Shown: positions 12,735-24,769 of the stretch, one piece after another
Layout: every line of letters begins with the position of its first letter
How positions within the stretch are numbered: position 1 is the stretch's first letter
Origin: Petrosia ficiformis
Lineage: Eukaryota > Porifera > Demospongiae > Haplosclerida > Petrosiidae
DNA length: 64,000 nt
Direction of reading: 5' to 3'
Assembly: GCA_947044365.1 (NCBI GenBank)
Contig: OX345636.1
Location: 41,320,537-41,384,536, forward strand
Position numbers and translations under genes: made by a program
Notes under the pieces: model-generated
Database searches by the model: none
Told to the model about the DNA's origin: nothing
The model's input: the letters and a program-made list of their open reading frames with translations, nothing else

Positions 12735-13055
12735 TCATTGAGATTTTTTTCCTTGATCAGATGTTAGCACACGAAGACAACCATGAAGACCTTATAGTAT
12801 TGCAAATAAATTATAATAAAGATATAACTCAAAGTGCAACAGCAGTTTTGTGGGGAATAGAATGAGCCTCTGCCCACTTTGAACAGTAGTCAGAAATTTT
12901 CAACATAAATATTATACTTATTTCCATTAGTGCTTTCTGGTAACGGCCCTACAACATCTATTCCTATATGGTAAACCTGGGAGATTGGACTTTAATAGGC
13001 TGTAGTTCTGAAGTGACTTTGTCATACACACGTGTGTACTGTCTGGCAGAGGTCA
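12735..13055 (-). mobile_element. Ty3/gypsy-like integrase remnant
   Basis: On the minus strand, blocks matching the N-terminal part and catalytic core of a gypsy-type integrase appear in order. They are SELQPIKVQSP (about 13020-12985), YHIGIDVVGPLPESTNGNK (about 12980-12925), DYCSKWAEAHSIPHKTA (about 12895-12845) and VLTSDQGKK (about 12770-12745). GIDVVGPL and SDQG surround the first two catalytic acidic residues of the DDE fold. Stops and shifts separate the blocks, and no LTR, protease or RT is seen nearby. It is a small fragment of a dead element. Confidence 0.75.
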
Positions 13056-13585
13056 TAAGTATTTACCTATAATTTATGGATCATATACACTTACCTATTA
13101 GTCTACATTATATGCAACTCACAAATTTGGAAATATCAGAATACATCCTAGGTCAATAGCATCGTTCTGATACTTTGGCAAATGTTTTTTTTTTTCAAAC
13201 AAGATGGCCTGCAGAATCAACATTATGACAACCACGAAGAATTCGTTTTCAAATCTTGTAGAACTTCAACATTTTTACCTTTATTATTAATGAATTTTAT
13301 GTATAAAATTTAATATATTCATAATTATATACATAATTATAGTTATGCCATGCCACGAATGCTTATAATCACCGAGCCCAAGGGCCGCAGGCCTGATTGC
13401 AAGGTGATTATAAGCCTGATATTGTGCAAATGGGCATGACATAACTAAAATTTCATGACTTCAAAGTCATGTTTATAAAGCCACAAACCACACAGTGCAC
13501 ATATCAAACCATGGTGCATATATCACATTTATGGCACTATCAGAAGGGCGGCTTCAAAATGACATATACATATATGTTACTATAT

Positions 13586-14583
13586 AGTATGCTAATAGGT
13601 CCTATATACAAAATATAGGACCCTTGTTTTGTGTCTGAGGATGTGATATAGCCCGAGCCTGCGACAGCTATATCAAATCTGAGGACACAAAACGAGGGTA
13701 CTAGTATTAGTTAAACCATGGTTTTGAGGGCAGTATGGAATATACACGAGTGCCATAATTCAATTAGAGCTCGAGGGCGTAGCCCGAGGGCTCTAATTGA
13801 ATTATTGCACAAGTGTGTATCTCATACTGCATGAGAAACCATGGTTTAATTGGTTTGTGTCAAAGTGCACGGGTGTCTTAATCCATTATTGGACAATCTG
13901 GATTTTCATTGGTGTTGCCATGGAGTCTCTGGGTAACAACTCTGACGTCATCAACCAGCAGTACGAGAGATGTCAAGAGTAACTTATGGATTCTGAGAAG
14001 GAGAACTGGAGAAAACTCAAAGAAAAGGCCTCGTCTGTCGCTTTCATTGAAAAACAGGCGATTTGCCTCTCCACTTAATGCAAACGAGATGACAAAAGTT
14101 TGTGAGGGTTTCACTCCACAGAACACAACTAAAAACACTGATTGCCAGGCGCTTCGTGTGTTTCAAGAATGGCAGAAACAGAGAGATGGTGATCGGTGCC
14201 CTTCAGATCTCCTGGAACGTCATTCTGCTGAAAAGCTTAACTACTGGCTTTACCGTTTTGTCGTTGAATGCAGGCGAGCTAGTAGATGGGCAACCCTATC
14301 CTTCCAGTGTTTTATATCAACTCTTGGCTGGATTACTTCGATTCTCTGGTTCTAAGTCAGAAGACTGTCCAAATTTTCTGGACAAGAAAGATTCAAGATT
14401 TCAAGACTTAAGATGTTGTACTTATTATGATATTCTCTTTTCTTCATTATCACAGTTATAATATAAAACCATAAGGCAATATATTAACCACAGAGGTCAA
14501 TATGGAATATATTGCCCTGTCGGTGCTTTTGATACACCCACCCACCGTGATATAATTCAATATATAATACCTATTAGCATACT
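13586..14583 (+). mobile_element. Non-autonomous element with palindromic ends carrying a Crypton/DUF3504-like fragment
   Basis: The left end TATGCTAATAGGTCCTATAT (about 13588) is mirrored by ACCTATTAGCATACTATA (about 14570). A GATATAGCCCGAGCC hairpin follows the left end and an AATTAGAGCTCGAGG hairpin lies at about 13760-13800. Between them the plus strand encodes a protein piece in two frames. The first runs from NEMTKVCEGFTPQNTTKN through ALRVFQEWQKQR to AEKLNYWLYRFVVECR (about 14080-14275). The second is DGQPYPSSVLYQLLAGLLRF with FLDKKDSRFQDLR (about 14285-14410). Order and spacing match the N-terminal region of DUF3504/Crypton-derived tyrosine recombinase-like proteins (KIAA1958, ZMYM, QRICH1 relatives). 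The frame break is near 14278. The catalytic part is absent, so the fragment cannot be active as it stands. Confidence 0.65.
14088..14415 (+). pseudogene. Crypton/DUF3504-like N-terminal fragment, frameshifted
   Basis: This is the coding remnant inside the element above. It holds the conserved core in which a short helix (VFQEWQKQR) is followed by LNYWLYRFVVECR and then a YPSSVLYQLLAGLLRF helix. In intact family members these are continuous in one frame. Here the frame changes by one base around 14278, and the sequence ends shortly after RFQDLR. No start codon, upstream exon or catalytic R-H-R-Y region is visible. It could be a host-gene relic rather than a transposase relic. Confidence 0.6.
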
Positions 14584-14589
14584 ATATTG

Positions 14590-15372
14590 TATGGTGGTGA
14601 CACCCCCTGCATATATAGTGTACACAGTTCTATATTAAAAAATATAGACCTCTTAGATCTATATAGACCTCACTACATCAAAGGGATGATGACACCATAC
14701 TATAGTTATAGAATACGCACGAGGTCTATTACCGAAATATAATCCGTAGCAACGAGGGCGGCACGCCCGAGTGAGCGGGATTATATTTCAGTAAAATAGA
14801 CCGCGTGCGCATTCTATAACTGATATATAGCCACCCACTTCAATTCAAACACTCGCCTTGCTACTTTCCAGCAACTAACGAAGGATAATGTTGATATATA
14901 TGTCTTTCTTAGAAGTTCTGCTATACATGCAAACAAGTTAGAAGTCTGTACTGTTAAAAATACGGAAGTATGAAGCTTAGCCAGAGTGTGGGCGTTGCCC
15001 TGGACGTTTCATACACTCGCCTCTGTGTTTTTCTGCAGCCAACGAAGCATGAATTTCACATCTGCAACTTTCTTAACACTTCAACTCACCAGTAAAAGAA
15101 ATTACAATCTTGAATCTTGTAAAATGCAAGAGTTATCGAGCTAAGAGCAGTTGTTTCTGTAACGCCCCGCCCACACAATTTTCTAATTTACGCATGCGCT
15201 ATGCGCTATACTTATACTGCGTCTGCGAAACTGGGAAGTTATAAACCGGTCTATAACTTCCAGTACGCCAAATATAACACATAGCAACAACATAGTAACA
15301 GGCTATATATATATATATATATAATTATACTGAGGTCCTATATTTTGTATATATGACCTATTAGCATACTAT
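14590..15372. mobile_element. Palindromic-end element, first of two related copies
   Basis: It contains a hairpin around 14700-14815 whose arms (GTCTATTACCGAAATATAAT and its near inverse) flank GCAACGAGGGCGGCACGCCC. A unique core follows (about 14820-15230), ending in the palindrome GGAAGTTATAAACCGGTC at about 15234-15261 and the TATGCTAATAGG-type end near 15372. The same order recurs at 32640-33790. Short frames in the core are not conserved as protein. Confidence 0.6.
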
Positions 15373-15379
15373 AATTATG

Positions 15380-15438
15380 ATATACACACATATATAATTT
15401 ATATATATAATATAATTATTATATATAGCTCCAATAAT

Positions 15439-15477
<39 letters not shown>

Positions 15478-16860
15478 TATGTATATATATATACATGATC
15501 TTGTCTGGTAAACATTTCACATATGTCTACTGTGTACGTTTTTACCTTTCTTTTCTCACTTTAAATAGCACTATCTCGATACTTTCTTTTTGGTAGAACT
15601 TCTTCTATCAATGTACCATCCTCACTTTCTTGTGGCTAGCATTTTGAATAGGACGAAAACAGTGGCACCACTGTTATTGTAGTATTTTACCACACAAAAT
15701 GGAGGAAATGACACCTACTGTTTTTTTCTTTTGTTTTTATGACGCAATCCAATGACCTCTACAATTTTAATATAAATTAAACTTGTGGTGTATGATATAT
15801 GTAAAATAAAAAGCTGTCATCTGAGCTATGTGTAAAACCATGCATCCAGAAGAAAATGATAATGTTTTTTTTTTAATTTACGAGATATGAATTGCAATGT
15901 AGTGCTACACTTACACTTTGCTAAAAGCATTGCTATTGAAACTCCACTATGAGTATGTAGTAACTATGTACAAACAATTGACATCGTATATTGCTTTTAT
16001 GGGACACACTCACAGTGGTAAATGTCAAGTAGGATTATGTTTGTGATTAATGAGCAGACATTACTTGTCCTATCAGTAGATCACATTGTGATATGAAACG
16101 GGCTCACTGATGTTGGTAGAGAAATGAATATTGTTTCAATCCAAATGTTTACGATATATCATAATGAATGCTATTATGTGTCCGTGATTATTAATTGTAG
16201 TTGTACATTGACCTGATTACATAAGTGTAAACAAGACTTTTGTGTAATTCTATCACATTCCTTGGGCATTCAAACCATGATATTTAGTGTCCATGTACTT
16301 GGCTCAATATCTACCTCAATCAAATAATAAAATTAGGCATGGTAGTGATGACATTGTAAGGCCCTACACTTTGCATCTTACATTATCATCAGGGAAATAC
16401 TTCATTTAGCCAATCGTGTAATAGAATACAACAATATTCGTGGTAATATAATACAGATAAGTTTTAATACACACATACCTATTCATATCTAGTGTTTTTA
16501 TGACTACCAACACCCTCTATAGCTAAATGGCTAAAAATTGTTGTTAAGGTAGAGAACCACCGAGTGGCAAAACTTGCAAAATCTTAAGTTCATAATATAT
16601 TTACCAGACAATCATTTTTTTTGTTTGTTGAACTATCACATTGATTCTAGCACAATTCCAGTCGCATTCATAGTAAAAATCTTGTCTTAATTAAAGTATC
16701 AAGATGATATCTTCAGATACTATGAAAGAAGACAGTCTCATCAAATCGGACACCATTTTTATTAATCAAGCCACGTGGTATTTAATTGCGCATGGGCATT
16801 TGTATACTCAGAACATGAATAAAATTTAATACATTCTTATAACTGAATATAAAACTTATT
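15380..16860. other. Intergenic, no gene seen
   Basis: TA-rich tracts at about 15380-15500, then AT-rich spacer with many stops on both strands. No splice-consistent coding blocks or recognisable domains were found. Confidence 0.5.
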
Positions 16861-16861
16861 A

Positions 16862-17492
16862 ATTAACATTAAGGTGGTACTAGGGAGTGGGCGGATGCGA
16901 CTCCAATCAGTTTCAAAATAGAATATTATATAATATGACTCTAACCTGGTGTAATGGGAACCTTCATATCTTCTAATCACCTTTATAGGGTCCTGGAAGT
17001 GATAAAACATATATAAAATGTCCATTTTTGTAATCGCAATAAGTACAAAACGGAGAAAGCCACGCCCACCAATCATGGCATGCACCAAGTACAATGCATT
17101 TAGAGAAAACAAATAGAGCCGTTTTCTGGAAATTCATTTTACTTTTATAGTTACAAGAGGCTGAAGAAAGCTGAATTCTGTAGCTTTTCACTGAAACCAT
17201 AAAATCTACCTTTCTAGGCACTATCAAACTCCGATCTTTCTCAGAGACCAACTACAGTTACCCGCCATTGTTTCCCACCGACCGCCCCCTCCACCACCCG
17301 TGGGCCGTGTTTAGCTTTGTTTCTGAAAATAAACTATCAGTGAAAACATTTAGGCCCAATAATTATACCCCCGGGTGGGTGTGGCTTCCAAAAAATACAG
17401 AATGGAACCAGATTGTATGCAGCAAGAAGCTTGCAAGACTAGAAACTGATTGGAGTAGCATCCGCCCACGGAAAAGACTACAACCTTAAAGC
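16862..17492. mobile_element. Non-autonomous DNA transposon with TTAA flanks (piggyBac-type target)
   Basis: The left terminus after TTAA is GGTGGTACTAGGGAGTGGGC, then GGATGCGACTCCAATCAG. The right terminus reads, inverted, GGTTGTAGTC, a short spacer, then GGGCGGATGCTACTCCAATC, and is followed by TTAA. This gives imperfect terminal inverted repeats of about 45 bp with a TTAA duplication. Target TTAA is characteristic of piggyBac. The interior has no transposase. A second copy in inverse orientation lies at 24098-24769. Confidence 0.75.
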
Positions 17493-17738
17493 CATTGTAT
17501 AATATATACGATAAGCATTGCAATAGTGAATTGTTGACACAGTGACTGACACTACTTCTTGTAGGACTGCTGACAGTTCTGTCAGTGAAATAGAGAATAT
17601 ACATCATCTGTAAATGAAAGAGAATGATAATCATTTCATAAATAATTGACATATACAAAAGACTGACCTTCATTCAAACTTACACCAGTATTTCTGCAAT
17701 TATTCACACCGTTCAGAAAAAAACAATGGAAACAAGAA

Positions 17739-17992
17739 ACATTTCCAATAAAAATGAAAGATGTAGGGATCAAAACCCAAAAAGCATGCAAGCAAGGTTA
17801 GGTGGGACCCAAAATTAAACAAACCACTTCTATATAGCCATACATAAATAGTATAAAGCAAAATACTAAGAGCTGCACTTATGCAGTGCTATATGGAAGT
17901 GGTTTGTTTAATTTTAGGTCCCACCTAACCTTGTTTGCATGCTTTTTGGGTTTTGACATCCCTCCATCTTCTTTCATTTTTACTGGAAATGT
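17739..17992. mobile_element. Fully palindromic MITE (long hairpin)
   Basis: The two halves are near-perfect inverses around a centre near 17865. The outer sequence ACATTTCCAATAAAAATG pairs with CATTTTTACTGGAAATGT, and the inner AACAAACCACTTCTATATA pairs with TATATGGAAGTGGTTTGTT. Related hairpins are at 18822-19045 and 48420-48650, with a decayed half at about 21700-21870. No coding capacity. Confidence 0.75.
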
Positions 17993-19280
17993 TTTTATTA
18001 TTCTTGTATAATAATTATATTGATATAAGAATAACAAGATATATATAGAAAAAAGTATCCCTAACACATTCATAGCCAGACAGCTTCCTTGTAGTCGAAT
18101 AAGTATTCTAAACAAAGTACAGCTAAGATTTTGCGAGAGTCGAATTGCAAAGCGAGCCCCACCCTAGATAAACTTGCCCATATTAATGTTACTGCAGTGC
18201 ACAGGAGGCAAGGAAACTTGTGAAGATTTTCAATGAAATAAACACCTGCACACTTCATATAATAAGTTACATATCTCTTTGTAGAGGAAAATAGCCAGAG
18301 GTCATTGGGAGCCACTGCCGGATTATTTGATGGGGAGGAACAGTTTGCAATATCCCAGTCCACCCTTGAAAGAGAGCTGTACACAAAGTACGTAACAACT
18401 GACCTCGAAATCTAGGATCTCAAATATGATTAACAATGACAAACTCACCCCGGTCCCACCAAAGACTAAAGGGACAAGCAACCACAGCCCAGGTGACCAG
18501 GCCGTTTATAGATAGTAACAAATGGTTACATTATGAAACTACGATATCATAATCATTATAACTAAAAGCAGTCATTGTCTTACTAAACAACATTATAGTA
18601 TGTTCATATTCATGATCACCTCAAAATAGACTTTATAATAGTAATGTCATAAGGTTAATACATGATTATATTGTAACTCAATAATGAAGCAATGGATTGA
18701 AATTTGAAATACACAAAGGAAAACAAGATTACATGTACGTAAATGAAATTGGTGCAGGTAAAGATTGTTGGTTATTCCAAATTAAAGTTATGGAAATTTT
18801 TCTGAGGTTACAGTGAAAATTAAACCATATAGCCCTACATACATGCTTACACTGCCATAAAGCAACATACAAAGACCTGTACTCTTTGTATTTTGCTTTA
18901 TAGCAGTGTAAGTACTTATGTAGGGTTATATGAAAGTCGTTTGCTTAATGGTCCTATATTAGCCTCCCAACCTTCTTCGCATGCTTTTTGGGATTTGACG
19001 TCCTTACATCTTACTTCATTTTTATTGAAAATGTTTTTATTATTCTTTTGTCTATATAAAACTTAGGTATTTGGTTATCAGTGTATTCAAGAGTGTTAGC
19101 ATTTAAATACTACAATGATTTATCATTAGAAAAAAAAAACTGAAGTAGCTAGCTATATACATGGATAGTTTATGAAATAACAAGAAAAAATTTTCATGAT
19201 TTTACAACTAAACTAACCTCATACATTAATGCAAACAATTTAAACTGATTTCACAACATGGCCACATTCATTATTGAAAA
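17993..19280. other. Intergenic: second palindromic MITE, otherwise no gene seen
   Basis: At 18822-19045 lies a second hairpin of the family at 17739, with TGTAAGTACTTATGTAGGG in one arm and its inverse in the other. A 104-codon open frame on the minus strand at 18070-18384 has no recognised motif or splice context and is not called. The spacer ends at the stop codon of the second integrin gene. Confidence 0.5.
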
Positions 19281-22200
19281 TTAGGTCTGCACAGGTTTAA
19301 AGTTGGTCAACTTGGGTTGTCCTTTTGGTTGAGGTATTTGCTTTGCACCAGTACCAAACGGATTCGTGTGAAACTGTTCAAAATCTTCACCTCCTTGATT
19401 TTCATCAGTATCATCTTTAGCTTTCTTCCTTCTGAAAAAGCCAAACTAAAGGAAAGGAAACACAAAAGAAACAAAAGCATACTATATGTAGATATCTAGA
19501 CAGCAAAAATTAAATTTATTGTTATCAATTTATTTAGTACAGTTGCAAGGAATAGTGGAAATTGTAATTTAATTGGTTGTATAGGTTGTTATGAGTACAT
19601 GGTGATATACATGTACTTGTATTAATTATAATCCTTATCCTGTCTAATACATATACAAGGCAGAATAAATATTTTAATTAAATCTCTGTACACATGTATG
19701 TTTCCAAACCTTCTTTGTGCATCTAATATTAGATATAAGACAAGATAATTTGTACAAGTATGCTATCCTGCAGTAATTAAATTAATGGTTTCATAACTAT
19801 AGCTCACATAGTTAAATAATTGGACAGTTCATAACTTCAGGATTTTGCAGCTCCTAATACAGATGTGTTATTACTATAATTTATGGTATCTTTTGAAGGT
19901 TGTTGTAAGGGCTTGTATGGACAAACATATTGAGGCATTTAATATTGTCAGTATCACTGCAAAAATAAAATAACTAATTGCTTTTATGATACTCATAAAT
20001 ATTGAGATTTTCATTTAAAGAATTAGAAACCAGAAGTTATATGTAATATCAAATCAGTGTCAGTTATCAATGCATATCTAAACTAATTATTGGTTTATCA
20101 GAATATCGGTAACATCTCTTATCAGTGCATCACTATTAAGAAATAATTATACTTAGTATTTGAATTTGACTAAAGGGTGAGCTATACCACTTAATACCAA
20201 CGATATTAAAATGTGGTATTACAATATTTTGTTTAACAAATGTATATCATTTTTATATTGAGGTAATTGGAGGCATACTAATCAATTATGAGAATATCAA
20301 AATGTATATTCATTAAGTAAATCACAAATGTAACTCACACAGTGGAGAACAACAGCTAAAATTATGAAAAATATGAGAGCAGCTACTATTGGAACAGCGA
20401 TAACATGCCATGGAGGACCAGAAGTTTGATCGGAAGTTTTACCCGAAGTTTGAGTGGAACGTCGAAATCGAAAAAGTACCAGTTCAGCCTAATAATAGAT
20501 GAAAGAATTGATAGATAGATAGATGAATAGATAAACAGATGAATGGATGGTATACATGTACATCATACCTGTGGCTACAGAGAGATTCCTACCATCAAAA
20601 ACTTATGAGAAAGACGAGAAGGAGTGTCCAATTTTAATACTTCATAATTGTATTATCGCATAAACATCAACATAAACTTTTTAATATGGTATATTATCCA
20701 ACAGTCTGGGTCAATTTAGTTGGACACTCCATCACAGTTCGCATAAGCTCCTGTTATTAATTATTTAATAATTACTGTAGTGTTTAAAGGGCCTGTAGCT
20801 TCAGTCAAACGATCTAAGATTTCAACAGTGGCATAGGCTCTCAGATTGTATGTGCTACTCTTACCCTATGAGAAATAATTCATAATAAAATAATGAGACA
20901 GACAGAGACATACATAGATAGATAGATAGATAAATAGATAATAGATAGATGATAGATGTATGGCTTAATAGATAGATATGGATACATACATTGTAGAATC
21001 TTTCATCAATGTATCCTAATATCTCTAGTCTTATAGACGAATCTAATTCAGAAACATTACATTTCAAATTAATACATAATTCTGGATTCTCTTCACAATC
21101 CTGTGGAAAATATATTACAGTTGTTCATAATAACAGCGTACATAAGCCTTATGTACTTAACTTTATATCTAATACCATTGGTATGTACATGTACATGTAC
21201 ATGTATATACTTGTATACACATGTATGTACATGTTGTATATTATGTTACTTCATAATTAGCACTCACCAAATCAAATGTAGTTTGTCGTACCATTCGCAG
21301 TAGCGACTGATAATCAATGGGTCCAGATCTGTTCCATCGCTTTCTTCTTCTTTTTGCAGTATTTGTATTATAATTTTGTGGATTTAACACAGATTGGTCA
21401 CATACAGCACCACTCTCTTCTATCGTCTAAAGAGATTAATGAATGAAGGATGGATGAAGAGAAGAAATTATGTATTCATAATGAAATATTAAATGTGTAT
21501 ACTGTATAGCTCTAAATTTTCACAGACAACATTTTTGCATTTTGATGATAATATTCCTATATAATATTATCTCTGACAATAAATGATTATACAAAGCTTA
21601 CAACAGCACATGATTCTATGACAACACAGAATCACAGATATCCAATGGTATATAATATATATAAACATGCAAGGTTGAGCTAAACAGATTACAGCACCAG
21701 CATGATTAAATTCACGTGGGGCTTTTATTCCATCTATATTTATGTAAGGTTGTTATTATGTAGAACTGGTTAGTTTAATTCTGTTGCTAAGGTACTGTCC
21801 CAATCTTGTTTCTGCGTTTTTTCAGTTTTGACATCCCTACATCCCCTTTTATTTTCATAATGTTTTTTTATTGTGAGGTTATGTACTCAGTGTTCTGTCT
21901 AGGCTATTCAGAATGGTAGTCAGATTCTAATTTGCATTTAAAGCTGTTTATCCAGTATATACTTAATTCTGTCTCAGTAGCCTGTGTGTGTATTATCTGA
22001 GTATTAATCCCGTCCAGTGCTGACGACGGTAGGCAGAACACTAGTTACTGTACTACTCTAACAGTATTAAGAGCATAGTGGCCTAAGTGTGTAATGATTG
22101 TATTATGAAATACTAACTAGAGTAGCAGGATAATAAAAGTAGTTATCTCCAGTGACTGATGGTAATTGAGCTGGTATGAATATATTAATAGCAGCATTAC

Positions 22201-23764
22201 GAATTGTTGATGGACCATCATTACGAAGAATAACAGATAATTGAATATCTTCCCCAAGATTTCTAGCTATATTATTAACACGTGGAGTAGAATTTCCTTG
22301 ATATGAAACTATATCTGATGAGAATATACTGTGTGTGTGTGTGAAAAGAAGGACACTTGGAACTATAGTCTATTCATGTTCAGGAGTCGTGGAAGTCAAC
22401 AACAGAAAAATTGCATCATTGGAATGTAAATTTATTACGTGTTTGTGTCTCTAACATGAGCAAGTACTTACCTTGCTTACCCACGTTTCTTGGCAGGAAA
22501 CGTAGATAAAGTGTTACTGTGTTTATAGACCTGCATCTGTAGTTAGAATTGACATGTCAAAGGGAAAACGACTCAAAAGCTCCTCCAAGAGTATTATTTG
22601 TAATTTACATGACTATTTTGATTGTCAAAGTAAGAAATATCAGTCAACTCCACCTAAGTGATGAAAGAAGACTGAAGACTGGCTTCTCAAGAACGCAGTG
22701 TCAACAGTGTCCTGCTGGAGAAGAGAATGCCGGATGGAAGTTTCTTTACATCTCCAAATAAGAAATGTAAGAAAAGCAGAAAACATGTAGATGTTATGTT
22801 GGTTACAAGTAAAAGCATAATAAGGAATTTACTTTGTCTGTTGTGAAAGAACTCACTTCTGGAGAGTAGGACCTGAACAATGAAGAAAGAACATCAGCCA
22901 TGTTATATAGAGATAAATTAGAAGACCACTACTCTAATACATATAGGAGTTGAATAATCATTTTGGAAGAGAATCAGATGAGTCATCAGGAAGAAAACAG
23001 CAATTCAGAATCAGATGGTAGTAATGGAGAATAGATATTTATAAACATTATAGTATTGAAATATTAATTGCAGTGTATAATTAAACCTACTTATAAGCCA
23101 CTTATTTTGAAGTATCTTGTAAATTCCTTGCCGTCTAAGGTATTCCTGTGCTTAAGCATGGAGTTTAATGGTACAATTCGTATATTTTATGATTTGTGAT
23201 CGTATTGCACATTGTTGAATTCGGCAAGTTACGACTAGTAGAATGGTTTTTGTTGCGTGTCAATATGACGACATAAATTGTGAAGTTACAACTGCAAACA
23301 TTCACAACTCCTGAATGTGAATAGACTATAGACATGCGTATTGTACATACATACACAAAATACACCCATGCATAATAATAAAACATGTATATACATGTAC
23401 GTACATACTTAAACCATGAATAAAAGACAAATAGATAGATAGTAAAATAGATATCAAGTTTTTCTTATTACAATTATACTTACACTGTGAAATGATAAGT
23501 TGTAGTAGCTACAATACCAATTTCTACATTAGCAACATTATCATTTAGCAGACTTGAATTTTCTCTGTTGCTTGCTACTGTTGGTATCATGAAGGATATA
23601 GGTATCGATACACTATCTTGCTCCCCTTGAAAGTTTTGATTAACTTGCCAATGAAGAGATATAGTTGTACGGCCATCGTCTTTACTGAGAGATGAGTGGA
23701 CGTTACAACTATAAGTTCCATGAGTAATATTTTGAGGGGTAGTATCGTCACAACTTATTAATAT
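19281..23764 (-). CDS. Integrin alpha-like receptor, 3' half only (7 exons; 5' half missing)
   Basis: Exons in transcript order: 23764-23484, 22328-22118, 21426-21268, 21100-20990, 20865-20776, 20488-20339, 19445-19281 (TAA at 19283-19281). Phases close throughout, giving about 388 residues. Calf-type beta domains come first (SVILRNDGPSTIRNAAINIF). Next is a furin-like basic cluster AKRRRKRW (about 21338-21316), where integrin alpha heavy and light chains are cleaved. A cysteine pair follows (DCEENPELCINLKCNV), then membrane helix HVIAVPIVAALIFFIILAVV and a tail beginning FGFFRRKK, the alpha-tail motif that grips the beta subunit. No FG-GAP exon is found between 23764 and the oppositely oriented SRCR gene at 25333, so the signal peptide, propeller and thigh are absent. 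It may be a truncated copy, or an assembly join may have removed the 5' half. Confidence 0.93.
20505..20550. repeat. GATA/GATG microsatellite in integrin intron
   Basis: GATAGATAGATGAATAG-type units just upstream (on the minus strand) of the transmembrane exon. Similar tracts lie at about 20905-20985 and 23800-23895 in other introns of this gene. Confidence 0.8.
22329..23483 (-). other. 1.15-kb integrin intron, no extra exon seen
   Basis: A TG repeat lies next to the acceptor at 22330. A 70-codon open frame on the plus strand at 22549-22761 has no recognisable motif. Flanking exons join in phase across the interval (carried GT plus T), so no exon is missing here. Confidence 0.6.
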
Positions 23765-24097
23765 CTGAAAGGGTTAGTACATGATAACATGGATAAGGTT
23801 GATGAATAGATAGATGGATGGAGGGATAGATAAATGGACAGATAGATGCACAAATAGATAGACGAACATATAGATGGATGGATTGACAGATAATGTCTCC
23901 AGGTGTCCTTCACGATGTCTGGTGATTATAAATTAATTGACAGTATTGCAGCAAACAATTCTTCAACACAAAAGGTATATAAACTCTTTCATTTCGGTAA
24001 CTTTAGTTAATTCTTAATAATATTTCAACAATATTTAATGCCACACAGAATTCTGATTGGTGAGTCAGAAAAATGGCTCAGTGCCAGGAAATTAGAC

Positions 24098-24769
24098 CCG
24101 GGGGTATAATTATTGGGCCTAAATGTTTTCACTGATAGTTTATTTTCAGAAACAAACCTAAACACGCCCCACGGGTGGTGGAGGGGGCGGTGGGTGGGAA
24201 ACAATGGCGGGTAACTGTAGTTGCTCTCTGAGAAAGATCGGAGTTTGATAGTGCCTAGAAAGGTAGATTTTATGGTTTCAGTGAAAAGCTACAGAATTCA
24301 GCTTTCTTCAGCCTCTTGTAACTATAAAAGTAAAATGAATTTCCAGAAAACGGCTCTATTGTTTTCTCTAAATGCATTGTACTTGGTGCATGCCAAAGAT
24401 CGGAGTTTGATAGTGCCTAGAAAGGTAGATTTTATGGTTTCAGTGAAAAGCTACAGAATTCAGCTTTCTTCAGCCTCTTGTAACTATAAAAGTAAAATGA
24501 ATTTCCAGAAAACGGCTCTATTTGTTTTCTCTAAATGCATTGTACTTGGTGCATGCCATGATTGGTGGGCGTGGCTTTCTCCGTTTTGTACTTATTGCGA
24601 TTACAAAAATGGACATTTTATATATGTTTTATCACTTCCAGGACCCTATAAAGGTGATTAGAAGATATGAAGGTTGCCATTACACCAGGTTAGAGTCATA
24701 TTATATAATATTCTATTTTGAAACTGATTGGAGTCGCATCCGCCCACTCCCTAGTACCACCTTAACAAG
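24098..24769. mobile_element. TTAA element, second copy, inverted, with internal 162-bp tandem duplication
   Basis: Inverse orientation of the element at 16862-17492. It ends at 24765 in TAGTACCACC followed by TTAA. The other terminus is lost, with similarity stopping at CCCGGGGGTATAATTATTGG near 24098. A 162-bp block is tandemly repeated: GATCGGAGTTTGATAGTGCC starts at 24236 and again at 24398, nearly identical. The open frame across it on the plus strand simply reads the repeat twice. Confidence 0.8.

Noticed and set aside
13680..13800. CRISPR-like or riboswitch-like repeated hairpins
   Set aside because: The repeats are inverted element termini found across the window, with no regular spacers, in a eukaryotic context.
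18070..18384. 104-codon frame (MYSSLSRVDWDIANCSS)
   Set aside because: No homology recognised, no splice partners, and it lies in repeat-rich intergenic sequence. Length alone is not enough.
24221..24661. 146-codon frame with a perfect internal protein repeat (SEKDRSLIVPRKVDFMVS)
   Set aside because: The frame lies wholly in a TTAA element. The repeat is the 162-bp DNA duplication, the same sequence at 17 kb is not conserved as a continuous frame, and no domain is recognisable.
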